A stretch of 64,000 bases of DNA from Acidovorax sp. 1608163 (lineage in GTDB: Bacteria > Pseudomonadota > Gammaproteobacteria > Burkholderiales > Burkholderiaceae_C). The notes under the pieces were generated by a model. The model had not been told where the DNA came from, ran no database searches, and worked only from the letters and a program-made list of their open reading frames with translations. Location of the stretch: assembly GCF_003669015.1 (NCBI RefSeq), contig NZ_CP033069.1:995001-1059000 (forward strand), in the 5' to 3' direction. Positions 8,298 through 15,863 of this stretch are shown here, piece after piece; position 1 is the first letter of the stretch, and each line of letters starts with the position of its first letter. The translations under genes were made by a program, and so were the position numbers.

Positions 8298-9652
8298 TGG
8301 GCAAGCTCTCCGACGCTTTGCGGGGCTTACTACCGCGCTCCCTGCGCATGCAGCTGCTGGTGTTCTTGCTCGCTGCCATCGTGCTGGCCGGGGCGGTGCA
8401 GGGGGCGCTGGCCTACCGGGCGGCGCTGGCCGAGGCCGACGCGCTGTTCGACTACCACATGCAGCAAACCGCGCTGGCCCTGCGCTCGGGCCTGCCAGTG
8501 GATGCGCAAGGCCTGGGCCCGGGGCTGGACCCGGAGGACGAGAACCACGAATTCATCGTGCAGGTGTGGACCAACGAGGGCTTGCGCATTTTTGAATCGG
8601 CCGTGGGCGCAGCGTTGCCGCAAATCGCGGTGCTGGGCTTTACCGATGTGAAGGCGCGGGGCGGCACCTACCGCGTGTTTTCGATGCAGACGCGCTCGCA
8701 GGTCATTCAGGTGGCGCAGAACATGGCCGCGCGCCAGGGCATGGCCCGCAGCCTGGCGCTGCGCACGCTGGCGCCCCTGGCCCTCATGGCGCCGCTGCTG
8801 GTGCTGGCCGTGTGGTGGGGCGTGAGCCGGTCTCTGGCCCCGGTGGAGCGTGTGCGCCGCCAGCTCGCTCGGCGGCAGGCCGACGACCTCTCGCCCGTGA
8901 ACGACGCTGCCCTGCCCGATGAAGTGCAGCCGCTGGTGGGCGAGCTGAATTTGCTGTTCGAGCGCGTGCAGCGCGCCTTTGAGGCCCAGCAGCACTTTGT
9001 GGCCGATGCCGCGCACGAGCTGCGATCGCCCCTGGCCGCGCTGCGCCTGCAACTGCAAGGCCTGCAGCGTGCAGGTGACGACGCTGCCCGCTCCGCTGCC
9101 GCCGAGCGCTTGTCCGCAGGCATTGACCGGGCCACCCGGCTGGTGGAGCAACTGCTGACCCTGGCCCGCCAGGAATCTGGCAGCGCACCCGCCGAACCCG
9201 TGGACCTGCGCGCCCTAGCCCAACTGGCTCTGGCCGACGTGGCCCCTGCCGCGCAGGCGCGCGTTATGGACGTGGGCCTGCTCGAGTCTGATGCCGCCAC
9301 GCTGCCCGGCAACGCCGAGGCGCTGCGCATGCTGGTGCGCAACCTGCTCGACAACGCCATCAAATACACGCCGCCGGGCGGCCAGGTGGATGTGCAGGTG
9401 CGTGCACAGGGCGGCCATACCGTGCTGACGGTGGAAGACAGCGGCCCCGGCATTGCGCCCGAGCACCGCGAGCGCGCCATGCAGCGCTTTGTGCGCGTAA
9501 CCGCCGACAGCAACCCGGACAGCGCCCCCGGCAGCGGCCTGGGCCTGGCCATCGTGCAGGCCATCGCCCAAAGGCACGGCGCCACGGTGGCGCTGGGTGC
9601 GTCCGAGCGTTTGGGTGGGCTGATGGTGGTGGTGCAATTTGCTATCAAATAG
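8297..9652 (+). CDS. Sensor histidine kinase (QseC/TctE-like)
   Basis: The 451-aa inner-membrane kinase has membrane segments at about 18-38 and 157-177 enclosing a periplasmic sensor region of about 120 residues, a HAMP-like linker, the phosphorylated His240 in FVADAAHELRSPLAALR, and an ATPase domain with RNLLDNAIKYTPPGG, VEDSGPGI and GSGLGLAIV. It is the partner of the preceding regulator. The last residues, FAIK, and the stop codon are encoded by a copy of the dispersed palindromic repeat, so the native C terminus may once have been slightly different. Confidence 0.93.
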   Translation: MGKLSDALRGLLPRSLRMQLLVFLLAAIVLAGAVQGALAYRAALAEADALFDYHMQQTALALRSGLPVDAQGLGPGLDPEDENHEFIVQVWTNEGLRIFESAVGAALPQIAVLGFTDVKARGGTYRVFSMQTRSQVIQVAQNMAARQGMARSLALRTLAPLALMAPLLVLAVWWGVSRSLAPVERVRRQLARRQADDLSPVNDAALPDEVQPLVGELNLLFERVQRAFEAQQHFVADAAHELRSPLAALRLQLQGLQRAGDDAARSAAAERLSAGIDRATRLVEQLLTLARQESGSAPAEPVDLRALAQLALADVAPAAQARVMDVGLLESDAATLPGNAEALRMLVRNLLDNAIKYTPPGGQVDVQVRAQGGHTVLTVEDSGPGIAPEHRERAMQRFVRVTADSNPDSAPGSGLGLAIVQAIAQRHGATVALGASERLGGLMVVVQFAIK

Positions 9653-9693
9653 ATAGCTGCTTGCGCTGGATGGATAAGCGCTGGGTGCCAAAA
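9637..9693. repeat. Dispersed palindromic repeat, copy 2 (supplies a stop codon)
   Basis: The element runs from ATTTGCTATCAAATAG through ATAGCTGCTTGCGCT to AAGCGCTGGGTGCCAAAAA. The TAG at 9650-9652 that ends the histidine kinase gene lies inside it. Confidence 0.75.
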
Positions 9694-9844
9694 AACTTAG
9701 AAACCTGAAATGGGCCTGCGCGATGACCCAGCGTCGCCTGGGCGCCAGACGGCGCCTGGCTGGGCCCGCACAATGCCCACACCGCGTTCACCAGGGCCTT
9801 GCACGGCACGCAGGCCCTGCGGTATTTCAGGTAAGTCTCACACC

Positions 9845-10837
9845 ATGCACTTCATCGTTCTGGGCGCAGGCGCCATTGGTTGTTATGTGGGCGGGCGCCT
9901 AGCGGCCCACGGCCAATCTGTTTGCCTGGTGGGGCGCCCCCACGCGCTGGCGCCGCTGCAGGCGCACGGCCTGCGGGTGAGCGACCTCGACGGCTTTGAC
10001 CGCCAGGTGCCCGCAGCCGCTTTGGCGCGGGTGCACACGCTGGCCGATGCCTCGCCCGGGGCCGACAGTGTCATCCTGCTGTGCGTCAAAAGCGGCGCCA
10101 CGGCATCGGCCGCGCGCGAACTGGCGGTGGCTTGCGCACCAGGCACCCCCGTCCTCTCGCTGCAAAACGGCGTGGACAACGTCGCCAGCATTGCCGCCCT
10201 GGCGCCGTGCTTGACGGTACTGGCAGGCATGGTGCCCTACAACGTGGTGCTGCGCGGCGCCCATGTGCACCGCGCCACCGCAGGCCCCATGCAGTGGCAG
10301 CGCGACGCCATCACCGAGCGCATTGCCCCGGTCTTCAACGCCGCAGGCTTGGCCACCGTGCTGCCGCCCGACATCTGCGCCGTGCAGTGGGGCAAGCTGC
10401 TGCTCAATCTGAACAACCCGGTCAATGCGCTGTCCGACCTGCCCCTGCGAGAGGAGCTGCTGGACCGCCACTGCCGCCGTGTCTTGGCCGCGCTGCAAAA
10501 CGAGGCCTTGCACGTGATGGCCCAGGCGGGCATCGCCCCCGCCCAGCTCACGGCCGTGTCGCCCACCCTGTTGCCCCACGTGCTGCGCCTGCCCAATTGG
10601 CTGTTCACCCGGGTGGCCCGGCGCATGCTGCAGATCGACGCCACCGCCCGCTCATCCATGTGGGACGACCTGGAGGCCGGGCGGGTGACAGAAATCGACG
10701 CCCTGTGCGGCGCCGTGGTGCACTTGGCTGCCCAGCAGGGCATGGCGGCGCCGTTGAGTGTGCGGATGTGCGCGTTGCTGAGCGGGCCGAGGTTGCGCCT
10801 GTCTGGTGCGGAGATGCGGATGATGTTGGGGGTGTAG
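9845..10837 (+). CDS. panE: 2-dehydropantoate 2-reductase (ketopantoate reductase) family
   Basis: This 330-aa protein has an N-terminal Rossmann fold with GAGAIGCYVGGRLA (residues 7-20) for NADPH and a helical C-terminal domain (about 175-310) with KLLLNLNNPVNAL. The family reduces 2-dehydropantoate to pantoate for coenzyme A synthesis, though several paralogs act on other 2-keto acids. The segments LCVKSGAT and SLQNGVDN are typical. I chose the ATG at 9845 because the Rossmann motif must start near the N terminus. Confidence 0.85.
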   Translation: MHFIVLGAGAIGCYVGGRLAAHGQSVCLVGRPHALAPLQAHGLRVSDLDGFDRQVPAAALARVHTLADASPGADSVILLCVKSGATASAARELAVACAPGTPVLSLQNGVDNVASIAALAPCLTVLAGMVPYNVVLRGAHVHRATAGPMQWQRDAITERIAPVFNAAGLATVLPPDICAVQWGKLLLNLNNPVNALSDLPLREELLDRHCRRVLAALQNEALHVMAQAGIAPAQLTAVSPTLLPHVLRLPNWLFTRVARRMLQIDATARSSMWDDLEAGRVTEIDALCGAVVHLAAQQGMAAPLSVRMCALLSGPRLRLSGAEMRMMLGV

Positions 10838-10849
10838 GTGCGGTGCTTT

Positions 10850-10880
10850 GTCGGGTTACACTGCGCTAACCCGACCTACG
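10850..10880. repeat. REP palindrome 1 (RAYT-associated)
   Basis: GTCGGGTTA at 10850-10858 pairs with TAACCCGAC at 10867-10875, followed by CTACG. The same core occurs at 10900-10937 and 11508-11538 around the RAYT transposase gene. Confidence 0.85.
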
Positions 10881-10899
10881 ATGAGGCACTGTAGTTACC

Positions 10900-10937
10900 C
10901 GTAGGTCGGGTTAGCCTGCAAGGCGTAACCCGACGCA
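10900..10937. repeat. REP palindrome 2, opposite orientation
   Basis: CGTAGGTCGGGTTAG is followed after a short loop by CGTAACCCGAC. Relative to REP 1 it is inverted, so REP 1 and 2 form a tail-to-tail pair (a BIME-like unit) directly downstream of the RAYT gene. Confidence 0.85.
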
Positions 10938-10943
10938 CGCCCT

Positions 10944-11480
10944 TCACTCCCGCCCGACTCCCTCCAGGTCCGGCGCCACTTGCCCCCAGTCGGCTGGGTA
11001 AATCTCCGCCGCCACATAGCGCCGAAAACTCGAATACGGCCACTCCGATGCTGACTTAGCCCAGCCGTGCTTCACCGGGTTGTAGTGGATGTAATCCACA
11101 TGGCGGGCGTAGTCGTCTTCGTCGCGAACCCGGTGCTCCCAATAGCGGTGTTGCCACACGGCCTGCTCCTGCTTGGCGGCGCGGGCTGCATCCTTTGCGC
11201 CGCGTTGATGCACAGGGCCATGTTTGGTGAACCAAGTCTTGATGAGCCGCCAGCGGGTGGCAAAGTCTGCATCGTCTGGCGGCAGCGTCCAGAGGCAATG
11301 CACATGGTCAGGCAGCACCACCATGGCATCGATGGAGAAAGGGCGCGATGCGCGCACCGCGCGGAAGGCGGCGCGCAGGGCTTCGACGGCGGCTTCGGAT
11401 TGCAGCAGGGGGCGGCGCTGGTGGGTGACGACGGAGAAGAAATAGGTGGCGCCCGGGTTGAAGGCGCGGCGGTATTGCAT
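10944..11480 (-). CDS. REP-associated tyrosine transposase (RAYT, Y1_Tnp family)
   Basis: The 178-aa protein is a single-strand DNA transposase of the HUH class that is thought to recognise and spread REP palindromes. The HUH motif is His59-Val-His61 in [11 protein letters not shown] and the tyrosine lies in [13 protein letters not shown] (Tyr130 or Tyr133). Length is typical of single-domain RAYTs and the frame is intact, so it may be active. It is bracketed by three REP copies, two downstream and one upstream. Confidence 0.93.
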   Translation of the reverse strand: MQYRRAFNPGATYFFSVVTHQRRPLLQSEAAVEALRAAFRAVRASRPFSIDAMVVLPDHVHCLWTLPPDDADFATRWRLIKTWFTKHGPVHQRGAKDAARAAKQEQAVWQHRYWEHRVRDEDDYARHVDYIHYNPVKHGWAKSASEWPYSSFRRYVAAEIYPADWGQVAPDLEGVGRE

Positions 11481-11507
11481 GGGGTGGTGTGGGGGCGTAA
11501 GGAGGGG

Positions 11508-11538
11508 GTCGGGTTACGCTGCGCTAACCCGACCTACG
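11508..11538. repeat. REP palindrome 3 (supplies the stop codon of the Lrp gene)
   Basis: GTCGGGTTA at 11508-11516 pairs with TAACCCGAC at 11525-11533, followed by CTACGGG. The stop codon of the Lrp/AsnC gene on the minus strand (TTA at 11514-11516) and its last few codons lie within this palindrome. Confidence 0.85.
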
Positions 11539-12026
11539 GGCGTAGCGGGCGTTGTCTCCAGCGCCACATGCAGCCCCGCTTTCAGGCACCCCAGCGCCAC
11601 CGAAGTCCGAAACCGCCGCACGTTGTCGTCGCCCTCAAACAGGCGCTGCGTCAGCGCTTCGTAGTCGGCCATCGAGGCCACGTTCACCACCAGCAGGTAG
11701 TCTGCTTCGCCCGTTACGCTGTAGCACTGCTGCACGGCCTCTTCGGCGGCAATGCGCTCGCGCAGCGGGGCGGTGCGGTCGGGGCGCTCGTTTTCCAGGT
11801 GCACTTCCAGCACGATGGTCAGTGGCTTGCCGACCTTCACCGGGTCCAGCACCGCCACGTTGGCGCGGATCACGCCGCTGTCTTTCAGGCGCTGGATGCG
11901 CCGCTGCACGGCCGGCGCCGACAGGTTCACGGCCTGCGCAATCACGCGCTGGGGCGTGGTGTTGTCGGACTGCAGGATGTTGAGGATGGCAAGGTCAAAG
12001 CGGTCAAGTGCAGCGGTGGTGGTCAT
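11514..12026 (-). CDS. Lrp/AsnC-family transcriptional regulator
   Basis: The 170-aa regulator has an N-terminal helix-turn-helix (residues 6-55; LDRFDLAILNILQSDNTTPQ and LSAPAVQRRIQRLKDSG) and a C-terminal RAM/ligand-binding domain (about 70-150; VTGEADYLLVVNV). I chose the ATG at 12026. It is divergent from an amino-acid exporter gene with 86 bases between starts, a common layout in which the regulator controls the exporter. Its last residues (about GRVSAA) and stop codon come from REP palindrome 3, so the original C terminus was altered by repeat insertion. Confidence 0.92.
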   Translation of the reverse strand: MTTTAALDRFDLAILNILQSDNTTPQRVIAQAVNLSAPAVQRRIQRLKDSGVIRANVAVLDPVKVGKPLTIVLEVHLENERPDRTAPLRERIAAEEAVQQCYSVTGEADYLLVVNVASMADYEALTQRLFEGDDNVRRFRTSVALGCLKAGLHVALETTPATPVGRVSAA

Positions 12027-12112
12027 GCAAGGCCCCTGGAGTGAGCGAAAGTTGCGTTCAAGGCCCCAAAACAGAGCCAAAAGCACGCACCAGACGCACT
12101 ACATTTTTGCGC

Positions 12113-13015
12113 ATGACTGCATCCCGTCTTCAACGTTTCTTTCCCTTCCTTGCGGTGCTGGGCTCCGTCACTGCCTTGGGGCTTGGCACTTCGTGGGCCA
12201 AGCAGGTGTTGTTTCCGGCCGTGGGCGCGCAGGGCACCACGGCAGTGCGGGTGGGCCTGTCGGCGGTGTTGATGCTGCTGCTGTGGCGCCCCTGGCGCTG
12301 GCGCCTGTCGCGGGCCGATGCAAAGGCCGTGGCCCTGTATGGCGCTGCGCTGGGCGCCATGAACCTCATGTTCTACATGTCCATCCAGACCCTGCCATTT
12401 GGCCTGGCCGTGGCCATCGAGTTTGCCGGGCCGCTGGCCGTGGCCATCTGGTCATCGCGCCGCGCTATGGACTTTTTGTGGGTGGCACTGGCCATGGTGG
12501 GCCTGGGCTTGCTCCTGCCTTTGGGGCTGAGCGGCAGCACGCTGGACCCGGTGGGGGTGATGTATTCGGTGGGTGCCGCCGTGTTCTGGGCGCTGTACAT
12601 CATCTATGGCAAGCGGGCCGGGCATTTGCACGCGGGGCAGTCGGTATCGCTGGGCCTGCTGGTGGCCGCGATGGTGGTGGTGCCCGTGGGCGTGGCGCAC
12701 GCAGGCGCTGCGCTGCTGTCCCCCTCGGTGCTGCTGGTGGGCCTGTGCGTGGCGGCCATTTCCAGCGCCATCCCCATCTCGCTGGAAATGATGGCTTTGA
12801 AGCGCCTGCCCAAAGAGGCCTTCGGCATCATGATCAGCATGGAGCCAGCAGTGGCTGCGCTGCTGGCACTGCCGCTGCTGGGGGAGCAGTTGAGCGCCAT
12901 CCAGTGGCTGGCCATCGGGTGCATCGTGGCGGCGTCGATGGGCAGTGCCATGACGGCGGGGCGATCCAAGGCGGCGCACCTTGCCCGCAGTGAGCCTGTC
13001 ACGGTCTCCGGATAA
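12113..13015 (+). CDS. EamA-family exporter (RhtA-like)
   Basis: The 300-aa inner-membrane protein has ten hydrophobic segments in two EamA halves. The opening SVTALGLGTSWAKQVLFPAVGAQG and the later SLEMMALKRLPKEAFGIMISMEPAVAAL are characteristic of the RhtA threonine/homoserine exporter group. The ATG at 12113 was chosen as the start closest to the first membrane segment. The divergent Lrp-type regulator suggests an amino-acid substrate, which is an inference. Confidence 0.9.
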   Translation: MTASRLQRFFPFLAVLGSVTALGLGTSWAKQVLFPAVGAQGTTAVRVGLSAVLMLLLWRPWRWRLSRADAKAVALYGAALGAMNLMFYMSIQTLPFGLAVAIEFAGPLAVAIWSSRRAMDFLWVALAMVGLGLLLPLGLSGSTLDPVGVMYSVGAAVFWALYIIYGKRAGHLHAGQSVSLGLLVAAMVVVPVGVAHAGAALLSPSVLLVGLCVAAISSAIPISLEMMALKRLPKEAFGIMISMEPAVAALLALPLLGEQLSAIQWLAIGCIVAASMGSAMTAGRSKAAHLARSEPVTVSG

Positions 13016-13146
13016 CCCGGAGCGTGGCAGGAGGCTGCAGTGCCTCTTGTGTGGTCGGCCAGCCCAAGTGTCGGGTTTTACCCAGAGGCCGAAGGGGCTT
13101 TCTGCGACAATCCCTGGATAACAAGTGAGTGGATTGAGGGAAAGCC

Positions 13147-13902
13147 GTGCGAGCAGTGTTCGCCATCAAGGCGTGGGCTGCCGTAGCACCTGGCCTGCAA
13201 AATCAAGCGCAATGGTTGCAGTGGGCACAGGCCCCTGCCTGCCCGGTGGGTGTGGCCGAGGTCGATTTGGCCCATGTCCCGCCTATGTCGCGCCGCCGTC
13301 TGGGCCTGTTGGCCAAGATGGCGGTTTCTGTCGCCGATGCGGTATTGCCTTCAGGCCAAGGGGTGGATGTCCCCATGGTCTGGGCTTCGCGTTACGGTGA
13401 TGCTGAAAAAATGATCGCCCTGCTCAAGAGCCAGGCCCAGCAAGAGCCTTTGTCTCCGACCGCCTTTGGGCTGTCTGTGCACAACGGCGTGGGGGCGCAG
13501 TATTCCATTCTGCGGGGTGTGCGTGCCAACGCCGTGTGCGTGGCTTCATCGTATTGCGCCCCTGAGGCCGGGGTGGTGGAGGCGGTGAGCCTGCTGCAAG
13601 AAGAGGGGCGCGAGGTGATGTTGGTCTGTTATGACCAGCCTCTCGCCAGCGAATACGCAGCTTTTCATGATGAGCCCGTGGCTGACTATGCGTGGTCGTT
13701 GCTGCTGGAGCCCTTGCGCTCGGGCTGCGAAGGGTTTGCGCTCCAGGCTTTGGACGCTGATAGCAGTTTTGAGCGCGATAGTTCTGCTGCTGCGCTACCG
13801 CACGGGTTAGATGTCCTTCATTTTTTGTTGCAAGCCCATCGCAAAAACATGGTCTGCTCTCATGCAGCGGGTCAGTGGCTTTGGGAGCGTGTGCATGCTT
13901 GA
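13147..13902 (+). CDS. apeC: Aryl polyene ketosynthase chain-length factor (ApeC-like)
   Basis: This 251-aa protein is a short, incomplete ketosynthase fold (the Ketoacyl-synt_2 type). The family motif VHNGVGAQYSILRG is at residues 111-124, and the region that holds the active cysteine in true ketosynthases reads SSYCAPEAGVVEA (Cys137); the C-terminal half with the catalytic histidines is missing. In characterised aryl polyene systems ApeC is the chain-length partner of the ketosynthase ApeO. The gene uses GTG at 13147 after GAGGGAAAG, is the first gene of the operon, and overlaps the next gene by 8 bases. Confidence 0.85.
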   Translation: MRAVFAIKAWAAVAPGLQNQAQWLQWAQAPACPVGVAEVDLAHVPPMSRRRLGLLAKMAVSVADAVLPSGQGVDVPMVWASRYGDAEKMIALLKSQAQQEPLSPTAFGLSVHNGVGAQYSILRGVRANAVCVASSYCAPEAGVVEAVSLLQEEGREVMLVCYDQPLASEYAAFHDEPVADYAWSLLLEPLRSGCEGFALQALDADSSFERDSSAAALPHGLDVLHFLLQAHRKNMVCSHAAGQWLWERVHA

Positions 13903-14671
13903 ATCGATCAATAGGGTGTGGCGCATTGTGGCCACGGGGTTTTGCTTTTCTGTTTTTGGATTGGGCGGGCTGGTTTTGCGCTGCGTGGTGTGCCCGCTGC
14001 TCACCGTGGTGGTACGCGCGCCAGCGCGCCAGCAGCAGTGGTCGCAAACCATCATCCATTACTGCTTTCGCTGGTTTGTGGCCTTGATGAATGGGGTCGG
14101 TGTCATCTCCTATGAGGTGCATGGCCTGGATCGCTTGAAGCGGCGCGGACTGTTGATCCTCGCCAATCACCCATCGCTGATTGACGTGGTGTTTCTGATT
14201 TCCTTTGTGCGCCATGCCGATTGCATCGTCAAAGCGCAGTTGTCGCGCAACCCCTTCACGCGCGGCCCCATCCGTGCGGCTGGTTTCATCACCAATGGCG
14301 ATGGTGCGGGTTTGCTGGAAGACTGCGTACGGTCACTCAAGGCGGGCAACAACCTCATCGTATTTCCGGAGGGCACGCGCACGCCGCTGAGTGGCCCCGT
14401 CAAGCTGCAGCGTGGCGCAGCCCATGTGGCTGTGAAGGGGCGTGTGGACATCACGCCTGTGCACATCCACAGCAGCTTGCCGATGCTGACCAAAGGAACG
14501 CCATGGTGGAAAGTGCCCGCACGCAAACCCCATTTCACGATCGAGGTCCGTGAAGATATTGAGATTCACGATTTTTGTGCATCGTCTGCCAGCGAAGCAT
14601 TGGCGGCACGCCATGTGACTGAGCATTTGTCAGAACAACTTTTTAAGAGATCAGCCTGTGCCTCAACTTGA
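13895..14671 (+). CDS. 1-acyl-glycerol-3-phosphate-type acyltransferase of the APE cluster
   Basis: The 258-aa membrane-associated acyltransferase (LPLAT/PlsC superfamily) has an N-terminal membrane segment (about 12-38), the catalytic NHPSLID motif (H-x4-D, about residue 90) and FPEGTRT (about 153). It presumably moves an acyl or polyene chain onto a lipid carrier. Its ATG at 13895 lies inside the end of the preceding gene (ATGCTTGA overlap), and its own end overlaps the ACP start. The position corresponds to apeD in described clusters. Confidence 0.88.
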   Translation: MLESINRVWRIVATGFCFSVFGLGGLVLRCVVCPLLTVVVRAPARQQQWSQTIIHYCFRWFVALMNGVGVISYEVHGLDRLKRRGLLILANHPSLIDVVFLISFVRHADCIVKAQLSRNPFTRGPIRAAGFITNGDGAGLLEDCVRSLKAGNNLIVFPEGTRTPLSGPVKLQRGAAHVAVKGRVDITPVHIHSSLPMLTKGTPWWKVPARKPHFTIEVREDIEIHDFCASSASEALAARHVTEHLSEQLFKRSACAST

Positions 14672-14918
14672 GCAAGAGATCAAAGAGATCATCATTTCGT
14701 CCCTGGCGCTGGAAGACATCACCCCAGACGACATTGACCCTGTGGCACCTCTGTTTGTGGAGGGCCTGGGGCTGGATTCCATCGATGCCCTGGAGTTGGG
14801 TCTGGCATTGCAAAAGCGCTACGGGCTGAGCCTGTCCGCCGATTCGGAGCAGACACGCCAGCACTTTGGCAGCGTCCGTTCCCTGGCTGCCTTCGTGGCA
14901 GCCCATCGCGCGCAGTAG
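14658..14918 (+). CDS. apeE: Acyl carrier protein 1 of the APE cluster
   Basis: This 86-aa acyl carrier protein carries the phosphopantetheine arm on Ser41 within GLGLDSIDALEL. The GTG at 14658 overlaps the preceding acyltransferase gene by 14 bases; length and four-helix pattern are normal. In the described pathway two ACPs carry the aryl starter and growing polyene and bind the thioesterase ApeK. The modifying transferase is probably the Sfp-type gene at the end of the operon. Confidence 0.92.
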   Translation: MPQLEQEIKEIIISSLALEDITPDDIDPVAPLFVEGLGLDSIDALELGLALQKRYGLSLSADSEQTRQHFGSVRSLAAFVAAHRAQ

Positions 14919-14970
14919 CCCAGTCCCAGTCTGCGCGAGACAAGCACCACAGTTTTCACGGTTACTGCAT

Positions 14971-15231
14971 ATGAACAAAGAAGCCATTTATGAGCGCATC
15001 GCCTCTATCTTGCAAGAGACTTTCGAGATAGACGCCAGCCGCATCACCCCGGACGCCCGCCTGTACGACGATCTGGACATCGACAGCATCGACGCTGTGG
15101 ATTTGATCGTCCAACTCAAGCCCTGGGTGGGCAAGCGCTTGAATGCCGATGCCTTCAAGGCTGTGCGCACGGTGCAGGACGTGGTGGACGCTTTGCACCA
15201 ATTGGTGAACGAGCCCGCGCCCGCAGCCTGA
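14971..15231 (+). CDS. apeF: Acyl carrier protein 2 of the APE cluster
   Basis: This second 86-aa carrier protein has the attachment serine Ser39 in DLDIDSIDAVDL. It begins at the ATG at 14971, 52 bases after the first ACP, and is clearly a different paralog (the two share little beyond the DSIDA core). Paired divergent ACPs are a hallmark of aryl polyene operons. Confidence 0.92.
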   Translation: MNKEAIYERIASILQETFEIDASRITPDARLYDDLDIDSIDAVDLIVQLKPWVGKRLNADAFKAVRTVQDVVDALHQLVNEPAPAA

Positions 15232-15253
15232 ACGCGACTACGACCTGCGCGCC

Positions 15254-15805
15254 ATGCACAAGCTGGTGACCGCCATGCTGGTGGTGTTGACGGTGTTGTA
15301 CCCACTGGGCGTATACCTGGCCATGGGCCGTGTGGCTCCGCAGTGGCTGGCCGTGCTGCTGGTGCTGCTGGCCGTGCTGCGCGCGGTGGTCACGCGCCAG
15401 CGCTTTTGGTGGGCAGTAGCCTTGGGGGCTGCGGTGCTGGCCCTGGCTGCCTGGTGGCAGGGCGATGCGCTGGCCGTCAAGCTCTACCCGGTGCTGGTCA
15501 ACGCCGTGCTGCTGGTGGTTTTCACGTTCAGCCTGCGCCACCCGCCCTCCGTGGTGGAGCGACTGGCCCGGCTCACCGAACCTGGCCTTTCGACCTCGGG
15601 CGTGCGCTACACGCGCAAGGTGACGGTGGTGTGGTGTGTGTTCTTTGTGCTTAACGGCGCCGCCGCTGCCTATACCGCCACCTTCAGCAGCGACGCCACC
15701 TGGGCCCTGTACAACGGTCTCATCGCCTACATATTGATGGGCTGCCTGATGGGCACTGAGTGGTGCATACGGCAATGGGTGAGGCGCCGCGAAGCCATGG
15801 CCTGA
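15254..15805 (+). CDS. APE-cluster inner-membrane protein (COG4648 type)
   Basis: The 183-aa protein has five or so hydrophobic segments (about 5-25, 30-48, 55-70, 80-98, 125-140 and 155-172) and the signature FSLRHPPSVVERLARLTEPG, which is conserved among membrane proteins found in aryl polyene operons (ApeG position). I know no biochemical function. It sits between the ACPs and the AMP-ligase gene and is likely part of the inner-membrane assembly or export machinery. Confidence 0.8.
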   Translation: MHKLVTAMLVVLTVLYPLGVYLAMGRVAPQWLAVLLVLLAVLRAVVTRQRFWWAVALGAAVLALAAWWQGDALAVKLYPVLVNAVLLVVFTFSLRHPPSVVERLARLTEPGLSTSGVRYTRKVTVVWCVFFVLNGAAAAYTATFSSDATWALYNGLIAYILMGCLMGTEWCIRQWVRRREAMA

Positions 15806-15863
15806 TCCAGAAAAACTGCTTTCCCTGTTCCAACAACTCCAAGAATCCAGGAATCGAGCAAAG

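Noticed and set aside
13752..13800. Possible degenerate copy of the dispersed palindromic repeat inside the chain-length factor gene
   Set aside because: The CTGATAGCAG and GCGATAG pieces lack the paired arms and order; could be chance.
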